This document shows, piece after piece, positions 17,377 through 26,078 of a stretch of DNA of 64,000 nucleotides. This stretch comes from Clavibacter michiganensis (GTDB lineage Bacteria; Actinomycetota; Actinomycetes; Actinomycetales; Microbacteriaceae). The position numbers and the translations under genes are program-made. How positions within the stretch are numbered: position 1 is the first letter of the stretch; every line of letters begins with the position of its first letter. The stretch is from the NCBI RefSeq assembly GCF_016907085.1, contig NZ_JAFBBJ010000001.1, forward strand, positions 2,480,001 to 2,544,000. The letters are read 5' to 3'. The notes below the pieces were generated by a model. The model ran no database searches, was not told the DNA's origin, and saw only the letters and a program-made list of their open reading frames with translations.

Positions 17377-18366
17377 TCACGCGGCCCGGGTGGCCGGCTC
17401 GCGGCGATCCGCACCCGGACTGGGGTGGTCCGCGGCGGTGTCCTCGATCCGGGCGGGCGCCGTGGCGGCGCGTCGGGCCTCCGTCACCAGCACCGCCGCC
17501 ACGCCCGCGCCGCACAGCACGAACCCCGCGAGCGTGACCGCCGTGATCCGCTCCCCGAGCAGCAGCGCGCCCGCCGCCGCGGTCGTCGGCGCGACGAGGA
17601 ACAGCAGCGCGTTGGTCGCCGTGATCCCGACCCGCTCGAGCAGCCACCAGTACAGTCCGTAGGCGGCGAGGGTCGGCAGGAGGGCGGCGACGGCCGCGGT
17701 GATCCAGAACCCGGGATCCGCGGGCGGCGCCAGCGTCCCCGTCGCGATCGCGGCGACCACGAGCGCGACCGTCGTGACGACGACGTGCACGGTCAGCGTC
17801 ACGAGCACGGGCGGCCGGCCGTGCGAGCGGCGCTCGAGGAACGTCCCGGCGACGAGGCACGCCATCGCCGCCGCGGGCAGCAGGTAGGCGACCGGATCCG
17901 CGTCCGCCGCCCCCGCCTGCGACCGCACCACGAGCACCACGCCGACCGCCCCGAGCGCGAGCCCGGCCCACTGCGCGCCGCGGACGCGCAGCCCGAGCAG
18001 CGGTCCGACGAGCGTCGCGATCACGAGCGGCTGCACCGCGTCGATCAGCGCGGTCGTGCCCGTCGCGATGCCCGCGCCGATCGCCGCGTACACGAACGCG
18101 CAGTAGCCGAGCTGCGCGAACGCGCCGATGAGCGCCTGCCGCCCGAGCATCCGCGGCGCGATCCCGCGGGCCGCGCCGGTCGCGACGACCAGCGTCACGA
18201 GCACGACGGCGAGCGGCGCGAACCGCCAGACGAGCAGCGTCGTCGCGGGCACCTCGACCGTGCCGACGGCCGCGATGAGGAAGCCGGAGCTCCAGGCGAG
18301 TACGAAGCCGGCGGCGGCGAAGACGGTCACCAGCGGTCGAGGTATACCGATCTGTCTACTTGTCAT
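17377..18366 (-). CDS. EamA/DMT-family drug or metabolite exporter
   Basis: A 329-residue protein with ten transmembrane helices and two EamA repeats; the first opens with FVLAWSSGFLIA and the second contains AYGLYWWLLERVGIT. It moves small solutes across the inner membrane. It is transcribed divergently from the TetR gene. A TATAGT hexamer lies seven bases before the ATG and one operator copy covers codons 3-8, so the exporter is very likely repressed by that TetR protein. Confidence 0.9.
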   Translation of the reverse strand: MTSRQIGIPRPLVTVFAAAGFVLAWSSGFLIAAVGTVEVPATTLLVWRFAPLAVVLVTLVVATGAARGIAPRMLGRQALIGAFAQLGYCAFVYAAIGAGIATGTTALIDAVQPLVIATLVGPLLGLRVRGAQWAGLALGAVGVVLVVRSQAGAADADPVAYLLPAAAMACLVAGTFLERRSHGRPPVLVTLTVHVVVTTVALVVAAIATGTLAPPADPGFWITAAVAALLPTLAAYGLYWWLLERVGITATNALLFLVAPTTAAAGALLLGERITAVTLAGFVLCGAGVAAVLVTEARRAATAPARIEDTAADHPSPGADRREPATRAA

Positions 18367-18391
18367 GGGCTCGACTATACAGACCGGTATA
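18343..18391. promoter_or_regulatory. Twin TetR operators in the divergent exporter/regulator promoter
   Basis: Two inverted copies of one sequence are seen: TATACCGATCTGTCTA (18343-18358) and, on the other strand, TATACAGACCGGTATA (18376-18391). Each is itself a near-palindrome. The second overlaps the TATATT -10 hexamer (18388-18393) of the TetR gene; the first lies at the start of the exporter gene. This is the layout of an autoregulated TetR repressor with a divergent target. Confidence 0.75.
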
Positions 18392-18399
18392 TTCGACGC

Positions 18400-19011
18400 G
18401 TGCCCACCGCCGTCCCCGACCTCACCCCGCTCACCCCCGGGGCCCGCCGCGTGCTCGACGCGGCGTCCGAGCTCTTCTACGCGCGGGGGATCCACGTGGT
18501 CGGCGTCGATGCGATCGCCGCGGCCGCCGGCGTCACCAAGAAGACGATCTACGACCGCTTCGGCTCCAAGGAGCAGCTGGTGGTCGCGTACCTGCAGCAC
18601 CGCGACGCCCGCTGGCGCGAGCACCTCGGGGCGCGGCTCGCCCGCACGCCGGAGCCCGGGATCGAGCGGGTGCTGGCGGTGTTCGACGCCGCGATCGCGT
18701 GGGCCGACGCGTACACGCCCAAGGGCTGCAGCGCGATCAACGCGCGCGCGGAGCTCGGCGAAGGCGAGCTGGGCGACGAGGACGACGGTCACGACGTGCT
18801 CCCCGAGGTCATGCGGCAGAAGGCGTGGATGCTGGAGCTCCTCCGCGACCTGTGCCGCGAGGCCGCGGTGCCGGATCCGGCCGCCACCTCCCGCACGCTG
18901 ATGCTGATCTACGAGGGCGGCCTCGTGACGCTCGGCATGGGCACCTTCGCGCGGCCGATGGTGGTCGTCCGCGACGCCGCGCGGGCGCTGCTGGAGGCGT
19001 CGTCGTCGTGA
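18400..19011 (+). CDS. TetR-family transcriptional repressor
   Basis: A 203-residue protein with an N-terminal TetR helix-turn-helix (residues about 18-62, GVDAIAAAAGVTKKTIYDRF) and a helical ligand domain containing YTPKGCSAINARAELG. The GTG start lies six bases after TATATT, so the mRNA is probably leaderless. It should repress itself and the divergent DMT exporter through the paired operators. The inducer is probably the exported compound. The stop overlaps the HIT gene start. Confidence 0.9.
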   Translation: MPTAVPDLTPLTPGARRVLDAASELFYARGIHVVGVDAIAAAAGVTKKTIYDRFGSKEQLVVAYLQHRDARWREHLGARLARTPEPGIERVLAVFDAAIAWADAYTPKGCSAINARAELGEGELGDEDDGHDVLPEVMRQKAWMLELLRDLCREAAVPDPAATSRTLMLIYEGGLVTLGMGTFARPMVVVRDAARALLEASSS

Positions 19012-19517
19012 GCGGAACGGGGGACGACGCGGCACCCTGCCCGTTCTGCGCGCTCCTCCGCGCCGAGCCGATGGTCGCCCCGCTGCCGCAGGACGTCGTC
19101 GCCGAGCGCGAGCGCGCGGTCGCCGTCATCGCGCCGCGCTGGTGGCCGCGCAACCGCGGGCACGCCCTGGTGATCCCGCGGGTCCACGTCCGCGACCTCT
19201 ACTCCGTGGTGCCCGCCGACCTGCACGCCGTGATGGACCTCGTGCAGGAGGTGGCCGTGGCGATGCGCGCGGCGTACGGCTGCGCGGGCATCTCGATCCG
19301 GCAGCACAACGAGACCGCGGGCGGACAGGACGTGTGGCACCTGCACGTGCACGTGTTCCCGCGCGCTGAGGGGAACGACCTCTACGGATCCGCGCCGCTG
19401 CCCGGCTTCGCGACGCCCGAGGAGCGCCTGCCGTACGTGCGCCTGCTGCGGGAGGAGCTGTCCGCTCGTCGGCGGGGCGATCCGGCGGCCCCGACGCTCC
19501 GAGCCCGACCGGCCTAG
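19008..19517 (+). CDS. HIT-family nucleotide hydrolase/transferase
   Basis: A 169-residue protein with the histidine triad HLHVHVF near residue 112, preceded by SIRQHNETAGGQDVWH. An N-terminal CPFCALL pair may bind zinc. HIT proteins hydrolyse or transfer nucleotidyl groups from AMP-conjugates. The GTG overlaps the TetR stop (GTGA), so it is co-transcribed with the regulator. A functional link to the exporter is not obvious. Confidence 0.9.
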   Translation: MSGTGDDAAPCPFCALLRAEPMVAPLPQDVVAERERAVAVIAPRWWPRNRGHALVIPRVHVRDLYSVVPADLHAVMDLVQEVAVAMRAAYGCAGISIRQHNETAGGQDVWHLHVHVFPRAEGNDLYGSAPLPGFATPEERLPYVRLLREELSARRRGDPAAPTLRARPA

Positions 19518-19587
19518 CGTCGGAGGCACGAGCCGCGCGCACCCGACGCCGGGCCGTGCCATCCGTCCGATCCGCAGGAGGAGAACC

Positions 19588-20256
19588 ATGACCACCATCG
19601 CCATCGTGGGGGCCGGCGCCGGCCTCGGCGCCGCCGTCGCCCGCCGCTTCGGAGCCGAGGGCTTCGCCGTCGCGCTCATCTCGCGCAGCCAGGAGCGCGT
19701 CGACGAGCTCGCGCGCACGCTCTCCGACGAGGGGATCACCGCCCGCGGCTACGTCGCGAACGTCCGCGACCACGTGGCCCTCGCCGCCGCGCTCGACCGG
19801 GCGGCGCAGGACCTCGGTCCCGTCGAGGTCCTCCAGTACAGCCCGCTGCCGCAGAAGGAGTTCCTGCGGCCGGTGCTTGAGACGACGCCCGGCGACCTCG
19901 TCGGCGCGTTCGAGTTCTCCATCCAGGCGCCCGTCGCCGCCGTGCACCAGGTGCTGCAGGGGATGCGCGTGCTCGGGCGCGGGACGGTCCTCTTCATCAA
20001 CGGCGGCACCGCGGTGCAGCCGCTGCCGAAGTACGCCGGCACCTCCATCGCCTTCGCGGGCGAGAGCGCCTACGGGCAGATGATCCACGAGGCGCTCGCC
20101 GGCGACGGGATCCACGTGGGCCAGCTGATCATCCCCGGCGCCATCACCCCGGGGCACCCGACGAAGGACCCGATGGCCCTCGCCGACACCCTCTGGGCGA
20201 TGCACGAGGAGCGCGGCGACTTCCGCCGCTTCGCCGCCGACATGGACGACGAGTAG
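19588..20256 (+). CDS. SDR-family protein with an incomplete catalytic site
   Basis: A 222-residue Rossmann protein with the nucleotide motif IVGAGAGLGAAVARRFG and RSQERVDELARTL. Where active short-chain dehydrogenases have NNAG and YxxxK, this sequence has LQYSPLP and AYGQMIHE, so the catalytic Lys is missing. It may bind NAD(P) without classical catalysis or use other residues. The start follows GGAGGAGAA, a strong ribosome-binding site. Likely monocistronic, ending at a shared hairpin. Confidence 0.8.
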   Translation: MTTIAIVGAGAGLGAAVARRFGAEGFAVALISRSQERVDELARTLSDEGITARGYVANVRDHVALAAALDRAAQDLGPVEVLQYSPLPQKEFLRPVLETTPGDLVGAFEFSIQAPVAAVHQVLQGMRVLGRGTVLFINGGTAVQPLPKYAGTSIAFAGESAYGQMIHEALAGDGIHVGQLIIPGAITPGHPTKDPMALADTLWAMHEERGDFRRFAADMDDE

Positions 20257-20306
20257 GGGTCGTGCCACCCCGGGGGTCGTGGGGACATCCCGGACCCGCC
20301 GAATGC

Positions 20307-20345
20307 CGAGAGCGGCGTGCGACCGAGGGTCGCACGCCGCTCTCG
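20307..20345. terminator. Strong bidirectional terminator hairpin
   Basis: A perfect 18-bp stem with a GAG loop (for example GAGAGCGGCGTGCGACC pairing with its complement) lies between the convergent SDR and esterase genes. Its length and central position make it a convincing terminator for both. Confidence 0.75.
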
Positions 20346-20371
20346 TCAGGCCAGGAGGCCGTGGATCGGAT

Positions 20372-21280
20372 CTAGCGGGGGCAGGAGCTGGCGGAGTCGC
20401 TGATGGCGGCCGACACCGGCTGGGCGGGGCAGACGTACTTCTTGTAGGCGCTGTTGCCGTCGAGGTACGCCTTGAGGAAGTTCGTCACGGCGTCGCGGAC
20501 GGTGCCGTCGGTCTTCGCCCGAGCCGCGTAGTGGTCCGCGCCGCGGAGCTCCAGGTACTGCTTGGGGGTGGAGGCGGGGATGGAGTCGTAGGCGGGCTTG
20601 CCCATGAACGACGCCGGAGCGGTCGTGTCGGCCTGGCCGGTGATGACCAGCGTCGGGGTGGTGATGGTGGGGTACGTCGGCGACTGGGTGGGGTGGTACG
20701 GGTCGGTCGTGCCGGCGGGGAAGTCGTACGGCATGAGGGCGACCGCGGCCTTGAGGCCGTGCTGCTCCACGGCGGCCTGCAGGGCGCCGCCGCCGGCGAG
20801 CGAGTAGCCGACGACGCCGATGTCCGCGGGGTCCACCTGGTCCTTCACCGGGCTCGCGGTGGCGAGGTACTTGGCCGCGGCGAGCATCTCGTAGGAGCGC
20901 TGGTTCGGGAGGTCGTAGCTGCCGAGGGTGTTCATGTTCAGCACGATGAAGCCCTCGCCGGCGAGGTCCTTGGCCAGCCACTCCAGGTCGGAGCGCGTGC
21001 CCTTCAGGCCGGGTGCGACGACGATCGCGCCGAGGGCCTTCTTGCCCGTGTCCTGCGGGGCGTAGAGGGTGGCGTCGCCGAAGCCGGAGCCGTCCACGGC
21101 GGGGATCGTGTACTGGCGGAGGGGGTAGGCCGCGTGGTGGTGGGCGGATGCGCTGTCCGCGGTGGCGGCGTGGGCCGGGGTGGCGGCCTGGGCGGCGGTG
21201 GGGACGCCGAGGAGGGCGAGCGTCGCGAGGGCGGCGACCGCGACGGGGCGGGTGCGGAACGCTGAGCGGGTGACGGACAT
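20372..21280 (-). CDS. Secreted alpha/beta-hydrolase, cutinase/PET-hydrolase-like esterase
   Basis: A 302-residue protein with a signal peptide ending around AAQAA. The fold resembles actinobacterial cutinases. It has the nucleophile elbow VGYSLAGGGAL, an Asp in ITGQADTTAP, a His in RGADHYAAR, and two C-terminal Cys (KYVCP and SSCPR) placed like the conserved cutinase disulfide. It should hydrolyse polyesters or lipids outside the cell, which would suit attack on plant cuticle. Substrate range is inference. The ATG at 21280 gives a proper signal peptide; an upstream extension is Arg-rich and unlikely. Confidence 0.85.
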   Translation of the reverse strand: MSVTRSAFRTRPVAVAALATLALLGVPTAAQAATPAHAATADSASAHHHAAYPLRQYTIPAVDGSGFGDATLYAPQDTGKKALGAIVVAPGLKGTRSDLEWLAKDLAGEGFIVLNMNTLGSYDLPNQRSYEMLAAAKYLATASPVKDQVDPADIGVVGYSLAGGGALQAAVEQHGLKAAVALMPYDFPAGTTDPYHPTQSPTYPTITTPTLVITGQADTTAPASFMGKPAYDSIPASTPKQYLELRGADHYAARAKTDGTVRDAVTNFLKAYLDGNSAYKKYVCPAQPVSAAISDSASSCPR

Positions 21281-21484
21281 GGTCGTGTCATCTCTCTGTC
21301 GTGGGCAGTGAATGGCGTCCAGGCGGGAACACCCTCGCCGGACCGCGATGACCATAGGCGCGCGATGCTGTGGAACGTTCCCGACCGTCCTCAGGACCCG
21401 CCGCCCGTGGACAGACGGAGCGCGGGGCGCGCGGACGTGCGTGGGTCCGGAGCCCCGGACCCGCACCGACCGGGGCACGCAGAA

Positions 21485-21521
21485 GGGGAGGAGGAGCGTC
21501 CCGAACGCGCTCCTCCTCCCC
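21485..21521 (-). terminator. Hairpin after the YceI gene
   Basis: A 14-bp perfect stem (GGGGAGGAGGAGCG and complement, 9-base loop) lies 34 bases past the YceI stop on the minus strand, followed by TTCTG. Confidence 0.6.
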
Positions 21522-21554
21522 TCGTCTGGGGCGGCCCCAGGGGCCGGTCCGCGA

Positions 21555-22247
21555 CTACTTCGCGGGCGTCGCCTTCACCAGGAACTCGACGGTCCCCTTG
21601 TCCTGGACGCTCACGAAGCCGAGGCTCGGAGCCTGGACGCCGTAGTCGGAGAAGGTGACGGGGATGGATCCGCTCACCTGCACGCCGTCGCCCGAGAGCG
21701 CGGCCTGCAGCGGCACGGTGACGGTCTGCGTCACGCCGTGCATGGTGAGCTCGCCGGTCGCGTCGACCGTCGCGACCTGGCCGCTCGCGGGCACGGCCGC
21801 GTCGACCGGCTGCGTGAGCGTGAAGGTCGCGTCGGGGTACTTCGAGACCTCCATGGCCGTGCCGCGGAAGTACTCGTCGCGGGGTGCCGCGTCGGTGGCG
21901 ATGCTCGCGACGTCGACCTTCACGGTCGCGGCAGTGAGGGTCGATCCGTCGACCTTCACGTCGCCGGTCACGTTCTCGGTCTTGCCGACGACGGTCACGT
22001 CGGTGCCGTTGAGCACCTCGGCGACGCGGTATCCGGCGGTGCTGCCGGTGCCGATCTGCCAGTCGCCGGACAGGTCGCTCGTGTCGAGCGTGGAGTCGGC
22101 GGGGTCGGCCGAGACCGACGGGGCGGCGGCGGGGGCGCCGACGATCACGTCGCGGTAGAACGCGGGGCCGAACGCGGCGGCGCTGACACCGAGCACGACG
22201 ACCACTGCCGCGCTCGTGCCGAGGATGATCTTGCTCTTCTTCTGCAT
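21555..22247 (-). CDS. Membrane-anchored YceI-family lipocalin-like protein
   Basis: A 230-residue protein with an N-terminal membrane anchor (KIILGTSAAVVVVLGVSAAA) and an extracytoplasmic YceI beta-barrel. Typical family segments are RDEYFRGTAMEVSKYPDATF and TGELTMHGVTQTVTVPLQ. YceI proteins bind isoprenoid-type lipids; role here unknown. It is divergent from an ECF sigma factor gene, with about 190 bases between the starts, and is a plausible member of that regulon. Confidence 0.88.
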   Translation of the reverse strand: MQKKSKIILGTSAAVVVVLGVSAAAFGPAFYRDVIVGAPAAAPSVSADPADSTLDTSDLSGDWQIGTGSTAGYRVAEVLNGTDVTVVGKTENVTGDVKVDGSTLTAATVKVDVASIATDAAPRDEYFRGTAMEVSKYPDATFTLTQPVDAAVPASGQVATVDATGELTMHGVTQTVTVPLQAALSGDGVQVSGSIPVTFSDYGVQAPSLGFVSVQDKGTVEFLVKATPAK

Positions 22248-22439
22248 GGGGGTCTCCTGATCCGGATGGTGCGTCTTCGTCCGCCGCGATGTGACGCGCC
22301 GACATCAGGGACGACGGACCAGCCGCGGGAACGGTTCACGGGTTCAGGTTCCTGCCAGGTTCGCAGATCGCCCTGCGATGATTCCCCGGAGCGGTGAACC
22401 ATCCGGCCTTCCGTCTCGTCGTGGAAGGAGGAGGCACGG

Positions 22440-22946
22440 ATGACCACGGAGAGCACGGCCCGCATGCGGGCGCTGCACGATGCGCACGCACCCGCGCTGC
22501 AGCGGTACGCGCTGCGGCTGACGGGGGATCCGGCGCTCGCCGAGGACGTCGTGCAGGAGGCGCTGCTGCGGGCCTGGCGCTCGCCGGCGATCCTCGCGGA
22601 GGACGACGAGTCCGCCCGGCGCTGGCTCTTCACCGTCGTGCGCAACCTGGTGATCGACGACCGGCGCAGCGCCTGGCGCGGCCGCGAGACGCCGACGGAC
22701 ACCCTTCCCGAGGATCCCGTCGCCGACGCGTCCGACGCCATCATCGACCGCCTGCTCGTCGCCGAGGCGCTCGCGTCGCTCTCCGCGGAGCACCGCCGCG
22801 CGGTCGTCAGCTGCTACCACCTGGGCCGGTCGGTCGCGGAGACCGCCGAACGCGAGGGCGTCCCGCCCGGCACCATCAAGTCCCGCCTCCACTACGCGCT
22901 CAAGGCGCTCCGTCTCGCCCTGCAGGAACGAGGAGTCACCCGATGA
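22440..22946 (+). CDS. ECF-type RNA polymerase sigma factor
   Basis: A 168-residue sigma factor. Region 2 contains DPALAEDVVQEALLRAWRS and ARRWLFTVVRNLVIDDRR. Region 4 contains SLSAEHRRAVVSCYHLGRS and GVPPGTIKSRLHYALKALR. No region 1 or 3 is present. A GGAGGAGG ribosome-binding site precedes the ATG. The start of the anti-sigma gene overlaps its stop, so the two are made in fixed ratio. It probably directs expression of itself and the divergent YceI gene; the stimulus is unknown. Confidence 0.93.
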   Translation: MTTESTARMRALHDAHAPALQRYALRLTGDPALAEDVVQEALLRAWRSPAILAEDDESARRWLFTVVRNLVIDDRRSAWRGRETPTDTLPEDPVADASDAIIDRLLVAEALASLSAEHRRAVVSCYHLGRSVAETAEREGVPPGTIKSRLHYALKALRLALQERGVTR

Positions 22947-23728
22947 ACGACCGCGCCGACGACATCCACGAGTGGGATGCCGCGTACGTGCTCGGCAGCC
23001 TGAGCGCCACCGACCGCGCGCTCTTCGAGGACCACCTCGAGGGGTGCGACGCGTGCATGCGCTCCCTCGCCGAGCTCTCCGGGCTGCCCGGCGTGCTGCG
23101 GATGCTGCCCGTCGAGGAGGCGATCGCGCTCATGGACGAGCCCGAGGCCCCCGCCGTGCCGCAGCCCGTCGCGACGGCGCCGGACGCGTCCGCCCACCGG
23201 GTGCCGCGCCGCCGTCGGCGCGCCCTCGCCGGTGCCTCCCGCGTTCCGCTGACCCGCCGCACGGGCCGGTGGATCCTCGCGGCCGCCGCCGTCGCGCTCC
23301 TCGCGGGCGGCGCCGCCCTCGGCTCCGCGCTGCGGGCCGGCGTGAGCGCGCCCGTCGCGGATCCGACCCCCGCCGTCTCGTCGCCCGCCCAGGACCCGAC
23401 CTCCGACACCGGCCTGCCCGCCGACGCCGTCAGCATGCGCTCCGACCTCGACGAGGGCGTCACGGCGCAGCTCGCCGTGACGGCCAAGCCGTGGGGCACG
23501 CGCTTCGACTGGAGCTGCGCCTACGCGGGCGGCGGAGCGGGCAAGGGCGCCTACGACCTCGTCGCGATCGACGACGACGGCACCCGCACGGTCGTCGCCA
23601 CGTGGGGCGCGGGCCAGGCGGAGGCGACGCAGCTCGCGGCGACCTCGAGCCTCCCGATCGACCGCATCCGCGAGGTGCAGATCACGCCCTCCGACTCCGA
23701 CGTGGTGCTGGCGAGCCGGGACCTCTGA
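22943..23728 (+). CDS. Zinc-type anti-sigma factor, single-pass membrane protein
   Basis: A 261-residue protein. The N-terminal anti-sigma domain carries the ZAS motif HLEGCDACMRSL (H-x3-C-x2-C). A basic stretch precedes one transmembrane helix (WILAAAAVALLAGGAALG, about residue 115) and the extracytoplasmic C-terminal domain (about 120 residues) contains AVTAKPWGTRFDWSCAY. It should hold the ECF sigma factor at the membrane until an external or redox signal releases it. Overlap with the sigma gene (ATGA) supports the pairing. Confidence 0.9.
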   Translation: MNDRADDIHEWDAAYVLGSLSATDRALFEDHLEGCDACMRSLAELSGLPGVLRMLPVEEAIALMDEPEAPAVPQPVATAPDASAHRVPRRRRRALAGASRVPLTRRTGRWILAAAAVALLAGGAALGSALRAGVSAPVADPTPAVSSPAQDPTSDTGLPADAVSMRSDLDEGVTAQLAVTAKPWGTRFDWSCAYAGGGAGKGAYDLVAIDDDGTRTVVATWGAGQAEATQLAATSSLPIDRIREVQITPSDSDVVLASRDL

Positions 23729-23816
23729 TCGTCGCGCATCACCCCTGGCGCGCCACCCCCGCCGCCCCGTAGCCTGGCGTCCCACACCCGAGGAAACGCG
23801 AGCAGGCGAGGATCCG

Positions 23817-25202
23817 ATGAGCGACCCGGCAGCGCACGCCGACGTGCCCGAGACGCCCGCCATGAGCGCCGCCGACCGGGCCGTCGTCGCCGCCCGCTGG
23901 AAGCGCAACGCGACCCTCTTCCTCAGCGGGCAGACCGTCTCGCTGTTCGGCTCGATGCTCGTCCAGTACGCGGTCATGTGGTACGTCACGTTCGAGACCC
24001 GCTCGGGCCTCGCGGTCGCGCTCTACGCGGTCTGCGCGTTCCTGCCGCAGGGCATCGTCTCGATCTTCGGCGGCACGCTCGCCGACCGCATGAACCGGCG
24101 CGTGCTCGTGATCGTCTCGGACAGCAGCATCGCGATCGTCACCCTCGCGCTCGCGCTGCTGATGATGAACGGGGTCACCGACCTCTGGATCATCCTGCTC
24201 GCGGTCGCCGTGCGCTCCGTCGGCGCCGGGTTCCAGACGCCCGCGGTGCAGGCGATGATCCCGCAGATCGTGCCGCCGGAGCAGCTGCTGCGCGTGAACG
24301 GCATCTTCGGCACCATCCAGTCGGCGATGGCCCTGCTCGCGCCGGCCGCGGCGGGCGCGATCTTCGCCGCCTACGGCCTCGTGCCTCTCTTCTTCGTCGA
24401 CGCGATCACGGCCGCCATCGGCATCGCGTTCCTGCTCTCGGTCGCCGTGCCGACGCTCGCGTCCATCGCCGACAAGACGTCGACCTACCGCGAGGACCTC
24501 GTCGAGGGGATCCGCTACATCGGCGGCAACCCGGTCGTCCGCTGGCTGCTCGTGGTCTTCGCGATCATCTTCCTGCTCACCGTGGCGCCGTCGTTCATCA
24601 CGCCGCTGCTCGTGGCCCGCACCTACGGCACCGAGGTGTGGATGGTGACGGTGCTCGAGATCGCCTTCAGCGTCGGCATGCTCGGCGGGGGCGCGCTCGT
24701 CTCGACGCTGTTCGCGAAGTCCGACCGCATGACGCTGATCCTCGTCAGCTGCTTCGGCTTCGCGATCTTCACGGCGGGCCTCGGCCTCAGCCCCAACCTC
24801 TGGGTGTTCTACGGCTTCATGTTCGCGATCGGCCTGTTCGTGCCGCTGTTCTCGGCGCCGTTCATGACGCTCGTGCAGGAGACCGTCGCGCCCGAGATGC
24901 ACGGCCGCGTCTTCAGCTACGTCGGCATCGTCATGGCGCTCGCGACCCCGATCGGCGCGGTCGCGTTCGGCCCGCTCGCCGACGTGTTCAGCGTGCAGGA
25001 GCTCCTCGTGGCCGCGGGGATCATCACGGTCGTGGTGATCTCGGTGGCCATCTCGCTGCCCTCCGGCCGCGCGGCGATCCGCATCGCCCGGGAGAAGAAG
25101 GCGGAGGCGGACGCGGCGGATGCGGATCCCGAGCCGGAGGCCGCCGCCGCCGGATCCGGCACGACCGCGGTCGACCCGGCGCGCGTGACGCCCGGCTCCT
25201 AG
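23817..25202 (+). CDS. MFS transporter, macrolide-efflux (MefA/MFS_3) type
   Basis: A 461-residue transporter with twelve predicted helices. It shows FLSGQTVSLFGSMLVQYAVM at the first helix and the loop 2-3 motif GGTLADRMNRRVLVIVSD. This is the MFS_3 enterobactin/macrolide exporter group. The C-terminal 40 residues are charged and Ala/Asp-rich. Substrate unknown; drug or siderophore efflux are the family options. Four bases overlap the convergent TPR gene. Confidence 0.88.
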   Translation: MSDPAAHADVPETPAMSAADRAVVAARWKRNATLFLSGQTVSLFGSMLVQYAVMWYVTFETRSGLAVALYAVCAFLPQGIVSIFGGTLADRMNRRVLVIVSDSSIAIVTLALALLMMNGVTDLWIILLAVAVRSVGAGFQTPAVQAMIPQIVPPEQLLRVNGIFGTIQSAMALLAPAAAGAIFAAYGLVPLFFVDAITAAIGIAFLLSVAVPTLASIADKTSTYREDLVEGIRYIGGNPVVRWLLVVFAIIFLLTVAPSFITPLLVARTYGTEVWMVTVLEIAFSVGMLGGGALVSTLFAKSDRMTLILVSCFGFAIFTAGLGLSPNLWVFYGFMFAIGLFVPLFSAPFMTLVQETVAPEMHGRVFSYVGIVMALATPIGAVAFGPLADVFSVQELLVAAGIITVVVISVAISLPSGRAAIRIAREKKAEADAADADPEPEAAAAGSGTTAVDPARVTPGS

Positions 25203-25693
25203 TCCTCCGCGCGGTCGCGATCTGCGAGCTCGTCCGCGTACGCCGATACGGCGCGGCCGTAGCCCGGCAGAGCGGGCGCGAGCCGGCGCAGCGCCACGGC
25301 CAGCGCCTCCGTCGGGCGGCCGGCGTCGTGCAGCGCGAGCGCGAGGAACGCGTCGCGGCCGGGTGCGTGCGCGTCGTCGGGCATCGCCTCCAGGAGCGCG
25401 ACCGCCTCCCGGGCCTCGCCGACGTTGCGCAGGGAGCTCGCGAGCTGGATCACCGCGAGCGGCCGGTGCTCCGGATCCAGCCCGCCGTCGAGCGCGGCGC
25501 GGTACAGGGGCACGGCCTCCGCCTCGCGTCCCACGAAGTCGTGCGCGCAGGCCAGCTCGAAGAGGGATCGCGGATCGTCGGCCGGGCGCTCCGCGATGAG
25601 CGCGCGCATCCCGGCGACGGTCTCGTCCGCGCGCTCGTCGTCGGCGCTCGCCCAGAAGGAGGCGATCCGGGCGTCCCAGTCGTCGTGGTGCAT
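25199..25693 (-). CDS. Tetratricopeptide-repeat protein
   Basis: A 164-residue soluble protein with helix-turn-helix TPR repeats (ELACAHDFVGREAEAVPLYR, LASSLRNVGEAREAVALLE, LALHDAGRPTEALAVALRRL), of the TPR_5 type common in actinobacteria. Such repeats mediate protein contacts; the partner is unknown. CAGGCT ends six bases before the ATG, consistent with a leaderless start. Confidence 0.8.
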   Translation of the reverse strand: MHHDDWDARIASFWASADDERADETVAGMRALIAERPADDPRSLFELACAHDFVGREAEAVPLYRAALDGGLDPEHRPLAVIQLASSLRNVGEAREAVALLEAMPDDAHAPGRDAFLALALHDAGRPTEALAVALRRLAPALPGYGRAVSAYADELADRDRAED

Positions 25694-25716
25694 GCGCCCA
25701 GCCTGGCAGGGGCGGA

Positions 25717-26046
25717 TCAGGCGCCGGGGTCGGGCGATGACGTGTCGGTCTCGGAAGCCCCGCCGTCGGGGGAGGCGCTCGCGTCCGCGTGCCGACGCCG
25801 CGCGCGTGTGGCCCGCAGGACGAGCCACACGCAGAAGCCGCCGAGCACGATGACGACCCACGTGCCGCGGACGGCGCCCGCCGGGAGGAAGAAGGCCACG
25901 ACCACCAGCGGGATCACCGCGTAGAACTGCACGAGGAAGGCGCTGACGTTCAGGTCGTTCCGCTCGCGGCCCTCCTCGGGCGTCTCGCGGCGCATCCAGT
26001 GCGACACCGGGAGCCCGGGCCGCTCGGCGTCGTCGTCGTCTCCCAT
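25717..26046 (-). CDS. Small two-helix membrane protein of unknown function
   Basis: A 109-residue protein with an acidic N-terminus, ERNDLNVSAFLVQFYAVIPL leading into two hydrophobic helices, and an Arg-rich then acidic tail. No family recognised. CAGGCT ends six bases before the ATG, the same spacing as for the neighbouring TPR gene. Confidence 0.65.
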   Translation of the reverse strand: MGDDDDAERPGLPVSHWMRRETPEEGRERNDLNVSAFLVQFYAVIPLVVVAFFLPAGAVRGTWVVIVLGGFCVWLVLRATRARRRHADASASPDGGASETDTSSPDPGA

Positions 26047-26078
26047 GCGTCGAGCCTGGCAGGTCCGCGCACCGCCGG

